Assembly (NCBI RefSeq): GCF_900112195.1
Contig: NZ_FOKR01000009.1
Location: 62,001 to 126,000, forward strand
Length of the DNA: 64,000 nt
Reading direction: 5' to 3'
From: Butyrivibrio sp. YAB3001
GTDB taxonomy: Bacteria > Bacillota > Clostridia > Lachnospirales > Lachnospiraceae
Part shown: in pieces, positions 17,314-25,561 of the stretch
Position numbering within the stretch: the stretch's first letter is position 1
How the letters are laid out: every line of letters starts with the position of its first letter
Translations under genes and position numbers: made by a program
Notes under the pieces: model-generated
Database searches by the model: none
The model's input: the letters and a program-made list of their open reading frames with translations, nothing else
What the model was told of the DNA's origin: nothing

Positions 17314-17976
17314 ATGCATCAGGCTACTCATATTACTTATGGTGAGGGAAAAGTTAATATCTTGCTTGATTCTACAAGCCTGAATGAGGTCGCGTCTCCG
17401 GAATTCAGATTTGCTGACTATTCCGATGTTGTGACCAGTTGTTTTACGCAAAAAGAACTTGATAGGATAAGCGAAGGTGAAAATGCGGATCTCGTCTTTT
17501 CGTTTGTGGTTTCTGACAAAGCGGAAGATGAGAGCATACAGAGCGGATTTGATGCTGCTTTAAAAGAGTATGAGGATGAGTATGGCACTTTAAATGAGGG
17601 AATATACATAGATGTAACTGCGTCCAAAAATTTTACCGATGGCTATGATGTAGAATTTTCAAATACCAGGGAAGAAGTTGATATCCAGATGGATATTCCC
17701 CTTTACCTTGTTAAAGAAGACAGAGAATATTTCTTTTTATCAAATTATATGGGAGAGTATGTGTTAGTAGAGGATTCATCACCTGATGCCGATGTGCTTA
17801 CAGTAAAAACAAATGTCATCAGTGATGGATTTCTTGTTTTTCAGGATAGAGAAGAAAAGATTACTGATAATTCCGGTGGCGGCTTCCATATAAAGGGACA
17901 GTATGTCTTTGTTTTGGCTACTATTATTCTTGTTATGCTATGGTTTATGTTTGACCATTTGCATAAGAAACAGTAA
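17314..17976 (+). CDS. Surface-type protein with C-terminal membrane anchor, N-terminus possibly lost
   Basis: 220 residues from an ATG preceded by CAGGAG. There is no signal peptide, yet the C-terminus has a clear membrane segment plus basic end (VFVLATIILVMLWFMFDHLHKK), the layout of the last part of a cell-surface protein. The middle (MDIPLYLVKEDREYFFLSNYMGEY...LTVKTNVISDGFLVF) resembles the stalk domain often found just before such anchors. An in-frame stop lies 13 bases upstream of the ATG, so this may be the remnant of a longer gene. TATAAT at 17290-17295 could be a -10 for it. Confidence 0.55.
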   Translation: MHQATHITYGEGKVNILLDSTSLNEVASPEFRFADYSDVVTSCFTQKELDRISEGENADLVFSFVVSDKAEDESIQSGFDAALKEYEDEYGTLNEGIYIDVTASKNFTDGYDVEFSNTREEVDIQMDIPLYLVKEDREYFFLSNYMGEYVLVEDSSPDADVLTVKTNVISDGFLVFQDREEKITDNSGGGFHIKGQYVFVLATIILVMLWFMFDHLHKKQ

Positions 17977-18035
17977 ACTATAATCTTCTATATTTTTGGG
18001 ATTTGTGCTAATATATTCCTTGGGCTAAATTTAGC

Positions 18036-18051
18036 TTTTTTAGCTAAAAAA
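18036..18051. promoter_or_regulatory. 16-bp perfect palindrome upstream of the sugar-binding lipoprotein gene
   Basis: TTTTTTAGCTAAAAAA reads the same on both strands and lies 29 bases before the GTG start, after a possible extended -10 (TGCTAATAT, 18006-18014). It could be an operator. It could also be a chance AT palindrome. Confidence 0.35.
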
Positions 18052-18079
18052 TAGCGCATGGCATGGGGAGCGTGAAGTT

Positions 18080-19153
18080 GTGGGAATTAAAGGAAATAGA
18101 ATTCATATAGCCCACTGTTTGGTTACATTATGTGTGGCTTTTTCTTTGTTAGTTGGTTGTAATGGGACTGGTAATCTTGTGACTGGTGATGTGGCTGCTA
18201 CTCAGAGCTCATTTCGGGACAAGCACGTTGGTGTCTGTATTTATGAGCTAAATGACAGCTTTATGTCTCTTTTTACCAACGAACTTATCAGATACCTTGT
18301 TTCTGAGGGTTTTTCTAAGGAAAATATTAAAGTATACGGTGGCTCCAATAACGAAGCGGTTCAGCTTTCTCAGGTTAAGGCGCTGGTTGACGAGAGAGTG
18401 GATGCACTTGTTATTAACCCGGTAAATGCATCGGTGGCGCATACTATTACTGAGCTTGCTACAGGCAATTCGATTCCTGTTGTTTATATAAACAGAGAGC
18501 CTACAGGAGATGAGGAAGATAAATGGGAAGAGTATAACCTGAAAGCTACCTATGTTGGCTGTGATGCGAGACAGTCAGGGATTTACCAGGGTGAACTTGT
18601 TCTTGGAATCGGAATGGACAAGCTTGACCGCAATCGGGACGGAATCTTGCAGTATTATATGATAGAGGGCGCGCCGGAAAATATCGATGCCGGATTCAGA
18701 ACGGTATACTCTGTTTCAACTATTAAAAATGCCGGAATAGAGATGGAATGTCTTTTGGATGAAGTTGGAAACTGGGAGGAAAAAAAGGCAAAACTCATAA
18801 CAGATAAGGGGTTAGAGCAAGGGCTAATTCCGGAGGTTATCATATGCAACAATGATGCAATGGCGCTTGGCGCAATTAAAGCTTTGCAGGATAACAATCT
18901 TGTACCCGGTAAGGATGTGTTTGTAGTCGGCGTTGATGCCCTTCCAGAGGCACTCGACAAGATTAAAGAAGGAACTCTGGTGGGTACAGTCTTTAATGAT
19001 TATATTCGACAGTCCCATGAGGCAGCAGACGTAATGATCAATTATCTTCAGGGAAAAGACAATGAGCATTATGTTGCCTGTAACTATGTTAAAGTTACCA
19101 AAGACAATGCTGATGCCATTTTGAATGAGATTGATAATAAGAAACAGAAGTAA
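18080..19153 (+). CDS. Galactose/glucose-binding-type ABC substrate-binding lipoprotein (orphan)
   Basis: 357 residues from a GTG preceded by GGGGAG. A lipoprotein signal (LLVGC, Cys27) is followed by a periplasmic-binding fold like MglB. The NNDAMALGAIKAL, VVGVDALPEAL and GTVFNDY stretches and the loop DRNRDGILQ match the sugar-binding and calcium-loop regions of galactose/methylgalactoside-binding proteins. No ATPase or permease gene is adjacent: upstream are unrelated surface genes, downstream a tRNA and an integrase. It may serve a transporter elsewhere or a chemosensory or two-component system. Confidence 0.85.
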   Translation: MGIKGNRIHIAHCLVTLCVAFSLLVGCNGTGNLVTGDVAATQSSFRDKHVGVCIYELNDSFMSLFTNELIRYLVSEGFSKENIKVYGGSNNEAVQLSQVKALVDERVDALVINPVNASVAHTITELATGNSIPVVYINREPTGDEEDKWEEYNLKATYVGCDARQSGIYQGELVLGIGMDKLDRNRDGILQYYMIEGAPENIDAGFRTVYSVSTIKNAGIEMECLLDEVGNWEEKKAKLITDKGLEQGLIPEVIICNNDAMALGAIKALQDNNLVPGKDVFVVGVDALPEALDKIKEGTLVGTVFNDYIRQSHEAADVMINYLQGKDNEHYVACNYVKVTKDNADAILNEIDNKKQK

Positions 19154-19176
19154 AAAGTTAAATGTTACTTCTGTTT
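19142..19176 (+). terminator. Stem-loop overlapping the end of the binding-protein gene
   Basis: AAACAGAAGTAA pairs perfectly with TTACTTCTGTTT over 12 bases; the stop codon is inside the stem. No good T run follows, so it may be a 3'-end stabiliser rather than a true terminator. Confidence 0.5.
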
Positions 19177-19274
19177 GACGACCTGATGAGAAAAGGTTAA
19201 ATGAGAAAAATTTCAAAAAATAAAAAATAAGTGTTGATTTTCTAATTACACCGTTATATAATAGAGAACGTCGT

Positions 19275-19347
19275 CGGGGTGTGGCTCAGTTGGTAGAGCA
19301 CTATCTTAGGGAGGTAGGGGCCGCGTGTTCGAATCACGTCACTCCGA
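19275..19347 (+). tRNA. tRNA-Pro (anticodon AGG)
   Basis: A 73-base cloverleaf. The acceptor CGGGGTG pairs with CACTCCG (one G-T), the D-arm is GCTC/GAGC, the anticodon stem CTATC/GGTAG has loop TTAGGGA giving anticodon AGG, and the T-arm GCGTG/CACGT has loop TTCGAAT. The discriminator base is A and CCA is not encoded. Its 3' end is the attachment core for the adjacent integrative element, and the gene is kept whole by the insertion. Confidence 0.93.
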
Positions 19348-19353
19348 TTGAAT
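19328..19353. repeat. Attachment-site core, left copy (within tRNA-Pro)
   Basis: Starts at the T-loop TTCGAAT and runs past the tRNA end. The first 22 bases are identical to 27353-27374 and all 26 are identical to 50984-51009. Confidence 0.88.
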
Positions 19354-19357
19354 TGAG

Positions 19358-19397
19358 AGGCTACGAGTTCAGTATTTAACTGGCTTGTAGCCTTTTT
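19358..19397 (+). terminator. Terminator after tRNA-Pro
   Basis: AGGCTAC pairs with GTAGCCT, followed by TTTT. It ends the tRNA transcript just inside the element. Confidence 0.7.
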
Positions 19398-19410
19398 GCT
19401 TGTTTGAAAC

Positions 19411-19432
19411 AAGTGGTTCCTAAGTGGTTCCT
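19411..19432. repeat. Paired 11-base repeat, copy A (candidate integrase arm sites)
   Basis: AAGTGGTTCCT occurs twice head to tail with no gap, between the attachment core and the 3' end of the integrase gene. Four further pairs occur in this window at element ends or next to integrase fragments. Confidence 0.7.
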
Positions 19433-19454
19433 ACGAAAGGCTTAACCATGCTGG

Positions 19455-20777
19455 TTAGCCGAATACCTTTTCCCACCTCTCGTCTGCAACTGCTTCATTA
19501 CTGGCATTTCGCATATAATGAAGAGTAGTAGACTTGCATCTGTGACCACTATTATGCTGGATTGTTAATAAATCCATTCCTGCTTTTGCTTGTTCTGTTA
19601 CAGCGTAGAATCTGATTTTGTGACTACTAAGATATCTTACACCACACGCTTCGCAATATTTCTTCAGATATTCGTTGAATTTGTTAGTCTTAACAGTTGT
19701 TCCTGCTTGATTTGTAAGAATAAACTCGCTATTACCACTTAGAAGCTTGAGCTGTGATAATATGTTTCTTGCAGTCTTCGAAACCGGTAGCCATCTGTCA
19801 CCATCTTCACCAGACTTTGTGTAATCAAGCTCCAACTGACACCATTTGCCATTTTCGTCCTTACGGTCAACAATCTGATTGTGAATGTATATCTGTCCTT
19901 TGTTTTCGTTATAATCAGTCCAGCGAAGAGCTTTCAGTTCTCCAATCCTTACATCCAAGCAGAACATCAACATAATTCCCAGAGTGTAAACATTCTGAGG
20001 AAGAGATTGAAGATAAGTGAATAGCTTTTCTCTCTCTTCAGGTGTATACACCTTATCCTTATTGTTCACAATCTTACATTTAAGGCTCTTTGTTGATACT
20101 GTTTTGGCAATATTGGAGCTTACGATATCATTAACTACAGCGTAGTCATATATCATATTGATGATACCCTTGATATTACCTAGCTCAGCTCTTGAGATTG
20201 ATCTTCCAGAGGTAAAGCTCTTATAGAAATCAAATATCTTCTTGGCTGTGAGCTTAGATAGTGGAATAGTTGTTATCGGATTTCCCTTATAATACTTGTC
20301 CCACGTATTAACATTTCTGTCATAGGTCTTAGAGGATATATCAGCATCTGCTTTTCTTTCAGCCAACCATTTAACATATAGTGCTTCTAAGGTTGTGTTC
20401 TCGATATCTCCAAAAAGATACTTGTGAAGCTTATCCCACATCTGTAGTTCTGAAACTGCGCATTGTGGCGCAGGATTATCCTCTACAATGAGTGCTTTGG
20501 GAACACGAGCCTTGTATTGATTTTTGGATGGACAGTAATATACTATCTTCGAAGTATCCCTGACATAGGGAGCAAACTTCTCTACCACATCTTTCTTTAA
20601 TTTATCTAATGTCATTTGATATATTGCGACATCCTTTGAGACGATTTTATCAGTTAAAATGGCATCTAACAATTGCAATTTTTCATCTTCCGACAAAGAA
20701 ATATAGAAAGTATCGATTAAAGGCTTGTCTTTCTGATGAAAAGAGGTGATGACATTTTTGCTATTCAGTTGTTCCAA
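19455..20777 (-). CDS. Tyrosine integrase of the tRNA-Pro element
   Basis: Site-specific recombinase that should insert and excise the element at tRNA-Pro. The TTG start at 20777 is chosen because GGAGG stands 8 bases upstream, giving MEQLNSKNVIT and 440 residues; an upstream in-frame ATG at 20810 would contain that site. The catalytic domain shows the first Arg in DVRIGELKALRW, the HxxR box in SSHKIRFYAV, and GHRCKSTTLHY with the second His and the nucleophilic Tyr near the C-terminus. The N-terminal 200 residues hold the DNA-binding domains. Fragments of close relatives remain at 48577-48780 and 50181-50220. Confidence 0.93.
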   Translation of the reverse strand: MEQLNSKNVITSFHQKDKPLIDTFYISLSEDEKLQLLDAILTDKIVSKDVAIYQMTLDKLKKDVVEKFAPYVRDTSKIVYYCPSKNQYKARVPKALIVEDNPAPQCAVSELQMWDKLHKYLFGDIENTTLEALYVKWLAERKADADISSKTYDRNVNTWDKYYKGNPITTIPLSKLTAKKIFDFYKSFTSGRSISRAELGNIKGIINMIYDYAVVNDIVSSNIAKTVSTKSLKCKIVNNKDKVYTPEEREKLFTYLQSLPQNVYTLGIMLMFCLDVRIGELKALRWTDYNENKGQIYIHNQIVDRKDENGKWCQLELDYTKSGEDGDRWLPVSKTARNILSQLKLLSGNSEFILTNQAGTTVKTNKFNEYLKKYCEACGVRYLSSHKIRFYAVTEQAKAGMDLLTIQHNSGHRCKSTTLHYMRNASNEAVADERWEKVFG

Positions 20778-20823
20778 TGCCAACACCTCCTTCCTTCTGA
20801 TATGTGGCAATGTAAGTATTCTA

Positions 20824-21705
20824 TTATCTTGTTAAACAGTCTCTGTTAACGATATGTTCCTTGCTGACAATTTGATGTGCCAGCTTTGTTGCACCATGCT
20901 CCAAGCTATTGATGGTCTTATTCAGATCATTATGGTAATCAATCAGTCCGTTTATTCGATTTATGAGAAGACTTTTCTGTTCTTCAAGCTGTTTGTTTTT
21001 ACGCTCAAGCTCTTCAATCATCTTTTGCTGACGATATTCATTTATGTTCATGTGCGCCTGCTTCTCTCTCTTTGGATGGTCAATCTCTAGTCCATGTAAG
21101 TTGCATATTCGTTCTAACTCTTGATTTTGAGCCTTTTCCCATTGAATTTGAGCTGTATCGTGAATGTTCTTAGAATCCAGTCCATATCCCATCTGATTCA
21201 AGGATTTTACAAGGGCATTTTGACGTTTCATACCTCTGCTGAGGTTATCTGCGACTGGAATATAATCTATATGCACATGATTAGCGCCAGCTTCATCGGC
21301 ATGATAGTAGCAACCTATCATTACAAGATTAGGATTCCTCTCGCTCCAACTAGCACAGAATTCTTTTAAAATCTGTTCAGATGTAGTTGAGTCAGGATGA
21401 TTTTCATAAGATCCTACTGCAATAATCATTTCATACACAGAGTGTTTCTTCTTGTCCTCTTGTATTTTCTTATAGTAGTTTTTTATCTGTCGTTCAGAGT
21501 GTCCCTTTTGCTTCTGGTTTTCATTGTATTCTTTGACTGCTTCATTAAAGATGGTTTTATAGGCTTCTTCTGGTTTTATATCCAGCCAAGTTTCATGCCT
21601 TCCATTTAAGTCAACATGTTTTTCTTTGGATACAACTTTTGAGTTACGTAGGTTGTGTTGCCTAGCGATGTTAGTTCCGTTATGGGTTGATATCGTGTAT
21701 TTCAT
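20824..21705 (-). CDS. MobV/Pre-type relaxase (mobilization protein)
   Basis: Nicks the transfer origin and leads the strand into a recipient when a helper conjugation machine is present. 293 residues with the Mob_Pre layout: an N-terminal NIARQHNLR segment, the metal-binding motif HADEAGANHVHIDYIPV around residue 135, MKRQNALVKSLNQMGYG after it, and a C-terminal coiled coil from about residue 225. It is shorter than classic 400-500-residue Mob_Pre proteins but the catalytic part appears complete. AGGAAAGGA precedes the ATG. It shares direction with the integrase, 46 bases apart. Three inverted repeats upstream may include the origin of transfer. Confidence 0.87.
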   Translation of the reverse strand: MKYTISTHNGTNIARQHNLRNSKVVSKEKHVDLNGRHETWLDIKPEEAYKTIFNEAVKEYNENQKQKGHSERQIKNYYKKIQEDKKKHSVYEMIIAVGSYENHPDSTTSEQILKEFCASWSERNPNLVMIGCYYHADEAGANHVHIDYIPVADNLSRGMKRQNALVKSLNQMGYGLDSKNIHDTAQIQWEKAQNQELERICNLHGLEIDHPKREKQAHMNINEYRQQKMIEELERKNKQLEEQKSLLINRINGLIDYHNDLNKTINSLEHGATKLAHQIVSKEHIVNRDCLTR

Positions 21706-21739
21706 TCGTGTGTCCTTTCTTTTCCTCAGAATGTTCTAG

Positions 21740-21770
21740 TAATAATCTCTGATATGTTGAGAGATTATTA
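21740..21770. repeat. Perfect 11-bp inverted repeat upstream of the relaxase gene
   Basis: TAATAATCTCT and AGAGATTATTA are separated by GATATGTTG. It lies 35 bases before the relaxase start. It could be part of the transfer origin, an operator or a hairpin in the leader. Confidence 0.7.
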
Positions 21771-21795
21771 TTAGCACCTCTGAGAAACGAAAAGA

Positions 21796-21827
21796 CCCAC
21801 TCATAGTAACCTAATACTACTTGTGGG
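21796..21827. other. Nested palindrome, candidate origin of transfer
   Basis: CCCAC-3-TAGTA-6-TACTA-3-GTGGG: two nested inverted repeats with equal 3-base spacers, upstream of the relaxase gene, where MobV-type origins usually sit. No nick site is demonstrated. Confidence 0.4.
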
Positions 21828-21847
21828 CCTCCCCTCAAGTGATTAGG

Positions 21848-21868
21848 GCAGGAGGAATATCCTCCTGC
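21848..21868 (-). terminator. Stem-loop GCAGGAGGA/TCCTCCTGC
   Basis: A perfect 9-base stem with a 3-base loop just past the end of the coiled-coil gene. The stem holds an AGGAGG sequence. It is probably the terminator of the gene at 21892-22479, though its T run is weak. Confidence 0.5.
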
Positions 21869-21891
21869 ACCTCCTTTTAGAAAAACTAAGA

Positions 21892-22479
21892 TTAATAATT
21901 CAAATCAAGTTTTTCAAGCTCTCTTCTTTCATCTGTTAAAGAGACGTTAGAATCAGAAAAGTCTGAGTCAAGATTCTGCATAAGTTCGTTGTAAGCTCTT
22001 CCCATGTTTAAAAATCTTGCTGACTGCAGTCCAGCCACATTTAAAAGATTGGTATATTCTTTATATGTGTGTATGAGCCTTTCTGCGTTCAAATCAATCA
22101 GCTTTCTATACACAGAGTTTTTCTGATACTTGATTGGATCAAAATAGCCCAAACCAAGCGGACTAGAAAAACAGAGTCTTGCATAATCGAACGTAGCATT
22201 TGGGAGTCCAAGATCACAGTAAGTACTTTCATATTTTTCGTAGTACATCTGTAACTCGTTGTTGATTCCTTCGACATCTGCCTCAGAAAGCGGTGTCAAC
22301 TCTTTGACTGTTTCTTCGAGGGCTTCGTTTTCCGTCTTGAGGCTACTGTTTTTTGAACTCAGATGCCTGTTCTCTCTACGTAACTTCTCGAGTTCCTCTT
22401 TGATAGAACGTAACTCTTCGTCTTTTTTCTCAAGCTCGGTTTTAAAAAAGTGTTTTGTTTTAAAAATAGTGTTTTCCAT
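21892..22479 (-). CDS. Coiled-coil protein of the mobilizable element
   Basis: 195 residues from the ATG at 22479, which follows AAAGGAG; the longer reading from 22557 includes that site. Residues about 15-75 form a charged heptad-rich coiled coil (KKDEELRSIKEELEKLRREN). The C-terminal half is globular with conserved-looking aromatic residues (FDYARLCFSSPLGLGYFDPIKYQ). It lies upstream of the relaxase gene on the same strand, so an accessory role in mobilization or replication is possible. I recognise no family. Confidence 0.7.
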   Translation of the reverse strand: MENTIFKTKHFFKTELEKKDEELRSIKEELEKLRRENRHLSSKNSSLKTENEALEETVKELTPLSEADVEGINNELQMYYEKYESTYCDLGLPNATFDYARLCFSSPLGLGYFDPIKYQKNSVYRKLIDLNAERLIHTYKEYTNLLNVAGLQSARFLNMGRAYNELMQNLDSDFSDSNVSLTDERRELEKLDLNY

Positions 22480-23021
22480 AATATCTTCTCCTTTCTGGAA
22501 AACGGGCAGCGTCAGTATTATAGGTAGAAAAGCAACTGCCCTCTTGCTTTCCTGCATTTAATTTGGTTTTTTGTGTGGAATGTCTAAAAAGAAATAGCAT
22601 TTTTCAAAAAATATCTTAAAAAAGATTATCGGATATGTATTCAGTTGAAATATTTAACCGTAATAAACAGTAGATACTTTTTCTTCTGATAATAAGGTGT
22701 GTATTGTCTTCTGATGAAAACACAGGCTAATAAAGGATGATTTGGTATGAAATATATAAATAGGAAGGAATCGGAAAGGTTACTACGGAGGTTAGTACCT
22801 AAAGATAAGAATAAAATCTGAAACAAAAAGCATATAAACCTAGTGAATAAGCGGGATTGAAGCGGATGGATTTGTTCGGATTATCTTAATAAGATGTTCT
22901 ATTTTTTTATATTATCCCAAAGACGTTTGCATAGCATGTTCTTTTTCTTCTTTAAAAAAAAACTTCCATATTATCTGTAGCGCGCTAGAAACAAAAAAAT
23001 TTTCAGAAAGGAAAAAGAAAC
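22480..23021. other. 542-base non-coding region before repL, candidate replication origin
   Basis: No convincing gene. It holds a repeated CTTCTGAT (22681 and 22708 areas), a 13-base palindrome ATCTTAATAAGAT near 22884, very AT-rich tracts, and the 10-base palindrome TAGCGCGCTA at 22978-22987 about 35 bases before repL. The position between divergent genes and ahead of a replication gene fits an origin or control region; function is inferred. Confidence 0.35.
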
Positions 23022-23465
23022 ATGATTAGAGAAAATAGTAAGACAAGAAAGAAGATGAAAACTGTAGGTATGCAGGAATATGTTAACGCTGATACTGGAG
23101 AACTGAAGCAGTTTAAGGTTGAGTCCGTTGAGGAGAGAGATTTTAACTTTTATAAGGTATGGATGCCGGCGTTTATCACCTCCCTCTGTGCTGTCAGCAA
23201 CCAGAAGGCTAAAGTGATGTGCTGGATTATTGATAACATCAACAAAGAGAACCAGCTTATTTATACTCAGAGAGTAATCGCTTCTAAGACCAACTCGAGT
23301 CTTGAAACTGTAAACTCAACAATTAAAGAGTTGCTCAAGAAGGATTTTATGAGAAAAGTAGGTAAGTGCTACATGGTTAATCCCAACATTCTTTTTAAAG
23401 GTACTATGAATGTGAATGCTCGTTTAAGGGCTGTTGACGAATATTTGGGTGCTAAAAGAGGCTGA
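23022..23465 (+). CDS. repL: RepL-type plasmid replication initiator
   Basis: 147 residues resembling the Firmicutes RepL family. It has the opening YVNADTGELKQF, then FNFYKVWMPAFI, NQKAKVMCWIIDNIN, a helix-turn-helix-like stretch TQRVIASKTNSSLETVNSTIKELLKKDFM, and MVNPNILFKG near the end. RepL starts replication of small plasmids; in an integrative element it would allow copying of the excised circle. AGAAAGGAAAAAG precedes the ATG. A terminator separates it from the convergent repressor gene. Confidence 0.85.
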   Translation: MIRENSKTRKKMKTVGMQEYVNADTGELKQFKVESVEERDFNFYKVWMPAFITSLCAVSNQKAKVMCWIIDNINKENQLIYTQRVIASKTNSSLETVNSTIKELLKKDFMRKVGKCYMVNPNILFKGTMNVNARLRAVDEYLGAKRG

Positions 23466-23484
23466 TAGAAAGAAGAAAAACATG

Positions 23485-23527
23485 AAAAAAGAGGCTACAT
23501 AATCACATGCAGCCTCTTAATCTTTTA
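23485..23527. terminator. Bidirectional terminator between repL and the repressor
   Basis: AAGAGGCT pairs with AGCCTCTT over a 14-base loop, flanked by A and T runs usable in both directions. The repressor stop codon lies in it. Confidence 0.75.
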
Positions 23528-23759
23528 CAGGGTCTATATTCTTAAACAAATCATCAGAGAAAAAATCATAAATACTTATTCCCAAAGCATCGCATACTAA
23601 TTGAATAGTTATGATACCAGTATTCTTGCTAGTGCCATATATAATGTTTTTTAATGTCGAACGAGGCATTCCTGCCTTTACTGATAATGCGTTTACTGTT
23701 AAACCGTATTCCTTACATAAGTCTAAAATGCGTTGTTTTACTGCTTCTTCTATGTCCAT
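23517..23759 (-). CDS. XRE-family (Cro/C1-type) regulator of the element
   Basis: 80-residue single-domain DNA-binding protein. The helix-turn-helix is at about residues 20-45 (LTVNALSVKAGMPRSTLKNIIYG), and the following helix ITIQLVCDALGISIYDFF is typical of the family. It is convergent with repL and divergent from the riboswitch operon. It may hold the element quiet or control repL; this is inferred from position. Confidence 0.88.
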   Translation of the reverse strand: MDIEEAVKQRILDLCKEYGLTVNALSVKAGMPRSTLKNIIYGTSKNTGIITIQLVCDALGISIYDFFSDDLFKNIDPVKD

Positions 23760-23804
23760 TTTGTTCTCCCTTAATTAAAGACTACTAAAGGGAATAAATT
23801 TTTG

Positions 23805-23833
23805 TGGACTTTATAAAGACCATGTGATATAAT
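23805..23833 (+). promoter_or_regulatory. Promoter of the riboswitch operon
   Basis: TGGACT (23805-23810), 17-base spacer, TATAAT (23828-23833) with an extended TG at 23825-23826. It lies about 55 bases upstream of the aptamer. Confidence 0.7.
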
Positions 23834-23887
23834 CACTTTCGCTTTCGATAAATCATTAATCAATGAGTGGTTAATTGATTTATATGA

Positions 23888-23992
23888 TAAAGGGCAAAAT
23901 TAGAGTAATCTAATGACGCAAAGCTAAAGGGTCCTACGGGATAGCCAGTTGCAAGTGATTGGTAGCGATGCGTATGTATCGCTATTTTTTTT
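23888..23992 (+). promoter_or_regulatory. c-di-GMP-I (GEMM) riboswitch with terminator
   Basis: The aptamer shows the GEMM-I consensus pieces in order: AAAGGGCAAA, a variable hairpin (TTAGAGTAATCTAA), TGACGCAAAGCTAAAGGGTC, then ATAGCCAGTTGC. A terminator follows at once (TAGCGAT/ATCGCTA at 23963-23984, then eight T). It should sense cyclic di-GMP and decide whether transcription continues into the four cargo genes of the element. Whether ligand turns it on or off cannot be read from sequence alone. Confidence 0.87.
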
Positions 23993-24048
23993 GCTCTTTT
24001 TTAAGCAAGAAGACAAATTGTTATGATTATGATTAAGGAGATGCAGAA

Positions 24049-24612
24049 ATGAAAAATGGTAATGAAATGAGTAGAGAAGAACTAATAAGTGCGTTAAAAA
24101 ATGCTTTAAATGAATGTTCTTCAATAGCATTTAAAGACATTGAAGGACAGGAACAGCTGGTTTTGAGTGAATACGAATTAGAAACGGATAGATTAGAAAG
24201 GAAAACTGAAACCAAATCAACAATAACGTGTTTTTTTGCTAGCTGGTTTATTTTTGGAATTTTTGTTGATTTTTTTACTTATGTGTTCATGAATGCAGAT
24301 TCAGGTTCAAGTGCTTATGGTACCTTTTGGGGATTAGTTATAGCAATTGTTTTCACGAATATCAGGAAAAAAAGAGCAATGAATAAACAAGAAAAAATGT
24401 CTGATGAAAAAGGTAAGAAAATGGATGAATTGGAAGAGAAGAGAAAAGCTTATCTGCACCAACATCCTGAAATATTTGGATTTATACCGGATATATATGT
24501 TGATAGTAACGTTATTGCAATACTATTATACTATGTCACCAACATGCGTGCGGACAATCTAAAAGAAGCTTTAAATCTTTTTGAACAAGAAAGAGCTGCT
24601 GGAATTTTTTAA
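24049..24612 (+). CDS. Membrane protein, first gene behind the riboswitch
   Basis: 187 residues. AAGGAG stands 7-8 bases before the ATG. The N-terminal 60 residues are charged and helical. Two membrane segments lie at about 62-84 (ITCFFASWFIFGIFVDFFTYVFM) and 92-106, and the C-terminal 75 residues are charged and probably cytoplasmic (DNLKEALNLFEQE). No family was recognised. It is the promoter-proximal gene of the c-di-GMP-controlled set and starts 57 bases after the terminator. Confidence 0.7.
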   Translation: MKNGNEMSREELISALKNALNECSSIAFKDIEGQEQLVLSEYELETDRLERKTETKSTITCFFASWFIFGIFVDFFTYVFMNADSGSSAYGTFWGLVIAIVFTNIRKKRAMNKQEKMSDEKGKKMDELEEKRKAYLHQHPEIFGFIPDIYVDSNVIAILLYYVTNMRADNLKEALNLFEQERAAGIF

Positions 24613-24628
24613 AAATGGAGAGTTAAAA

Positions 24629-25540
24629 GTGAAAAAGAATTTATTAAAAGTATTATCGTGTTTAGCATGCATGTGTTGTGTATTGATTATCTGTCCTGCA
24701 CTAAATGTGCAAGCAAAAAAAGGGTGGGTTAAAGTTCAGGAATGTAGTCCTGGAGCACCTGTTATTTATAGTGAATATGAAATTCCAGATGATCCATACG
24801 AACGTTTGAATAATTGTATAAATTTTTTAAGAAAACAGGGATGGAGTGAAGAGAATATTGCAGATGGAATACCTCAGGTATTAGAAAGCCTTGGCTTACC
24901 ACCTGAAGCAAATCCATATAAGAAAACTCCTAAGTACACTCAAGAGCAGATAGATGCAGCATGGGAGGAAGTTTCAAGAACAGATGCTACTTGTACTAAA
25001 GGAACTACTGTAGAGTACAAGAATTCACTTACAGGCAAGACCAAATCTGAGGAAATATCAGAACCTATTGCTCATTCTTATGAAAAGATTACAACTGAGC
25101 CAACATGCACATTAGAAGGGCTTGATACATTCACATGTTCAGGATGTGGAGATTCTTATGAAGAGGTGCTTCCTGCAGTAGGACACAGTTACGAAAAAGT
25201 AACTGTGGATCCAACCTGTACTGCTGACGGAACTGATACTTACACATGTACTACATGTGGAGATTCATATAAGGAAAGTATTCCGGCACTTGGCCATTCT
25301 GAAGGAGAAGCTGTGATTTCAAAGAAGCCTAGAGCTTTTTCTGAAGGTGAGCAGACTATTAGCTGCATTACTTGCGGAGAAATACTGGAAAGCATTATTC
25401 TTCCACAGACGTTTCCAATCTCGTTAAAAACTACGATTATTATCGGTGTTGCTGCGATTGCTTCTCTTTGCTGCTTGACTGCAGGTTGGCGCTTAGTTAG
25501 AAGTAATAAGAAAATAGATGTTATTAATGACAATGTTTAA
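24629..25540 (+). CDS. Exported Cys-rich repeat protein with C-terminal anchor
   Basis: 303 residues from the GTG at 24629, chosen because GGAGAG lies 6 bases upstream and a signal peptide (about 1-31) then begins at once. An in-frame TTG at 24581 inside the previous gene is less likely. After a 110-residue region come repeats of the form TCT..G..T(Y/F)TC..CGDSY (two full copies, about 165-220, and a degenerate third). These Cys-pair repeats occur in Lachnospiraceae surface proteins. A C-terminal membrane segment and a short basic tail anchor it. It is the second gene of the riboswitch operon. Confidence 0.8.
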   Translation: MKKNLLKVLSCLACMCCVLIICPALNVQAKKGWVKVQECSPGAPVIYSEYEIPDDPYERLNNCINFLRKQGWSEENIADGIPQVLESLGLPPEANPYKKTPKYTQEQIDAAWEEVSRTDATCTKGTTVEYKNSLTGKTKSEEISEPIAHSYEKITTEPTCTLEGLDTFTCSGCGDSYEEVLPAVGHSYEKVTVDPTCTADGTDTYTCTTCGDSYKESIPALGHSEGEAVISKKPRAFSEGEQTISCITCGEILESIILPQTFPISLKTTIIIGVAAIASLCCLTAGWRLVRSNKKIDVINDNV

Positions 25541-25561
25541 TGTTGTCTAGGAGAAAAATAA

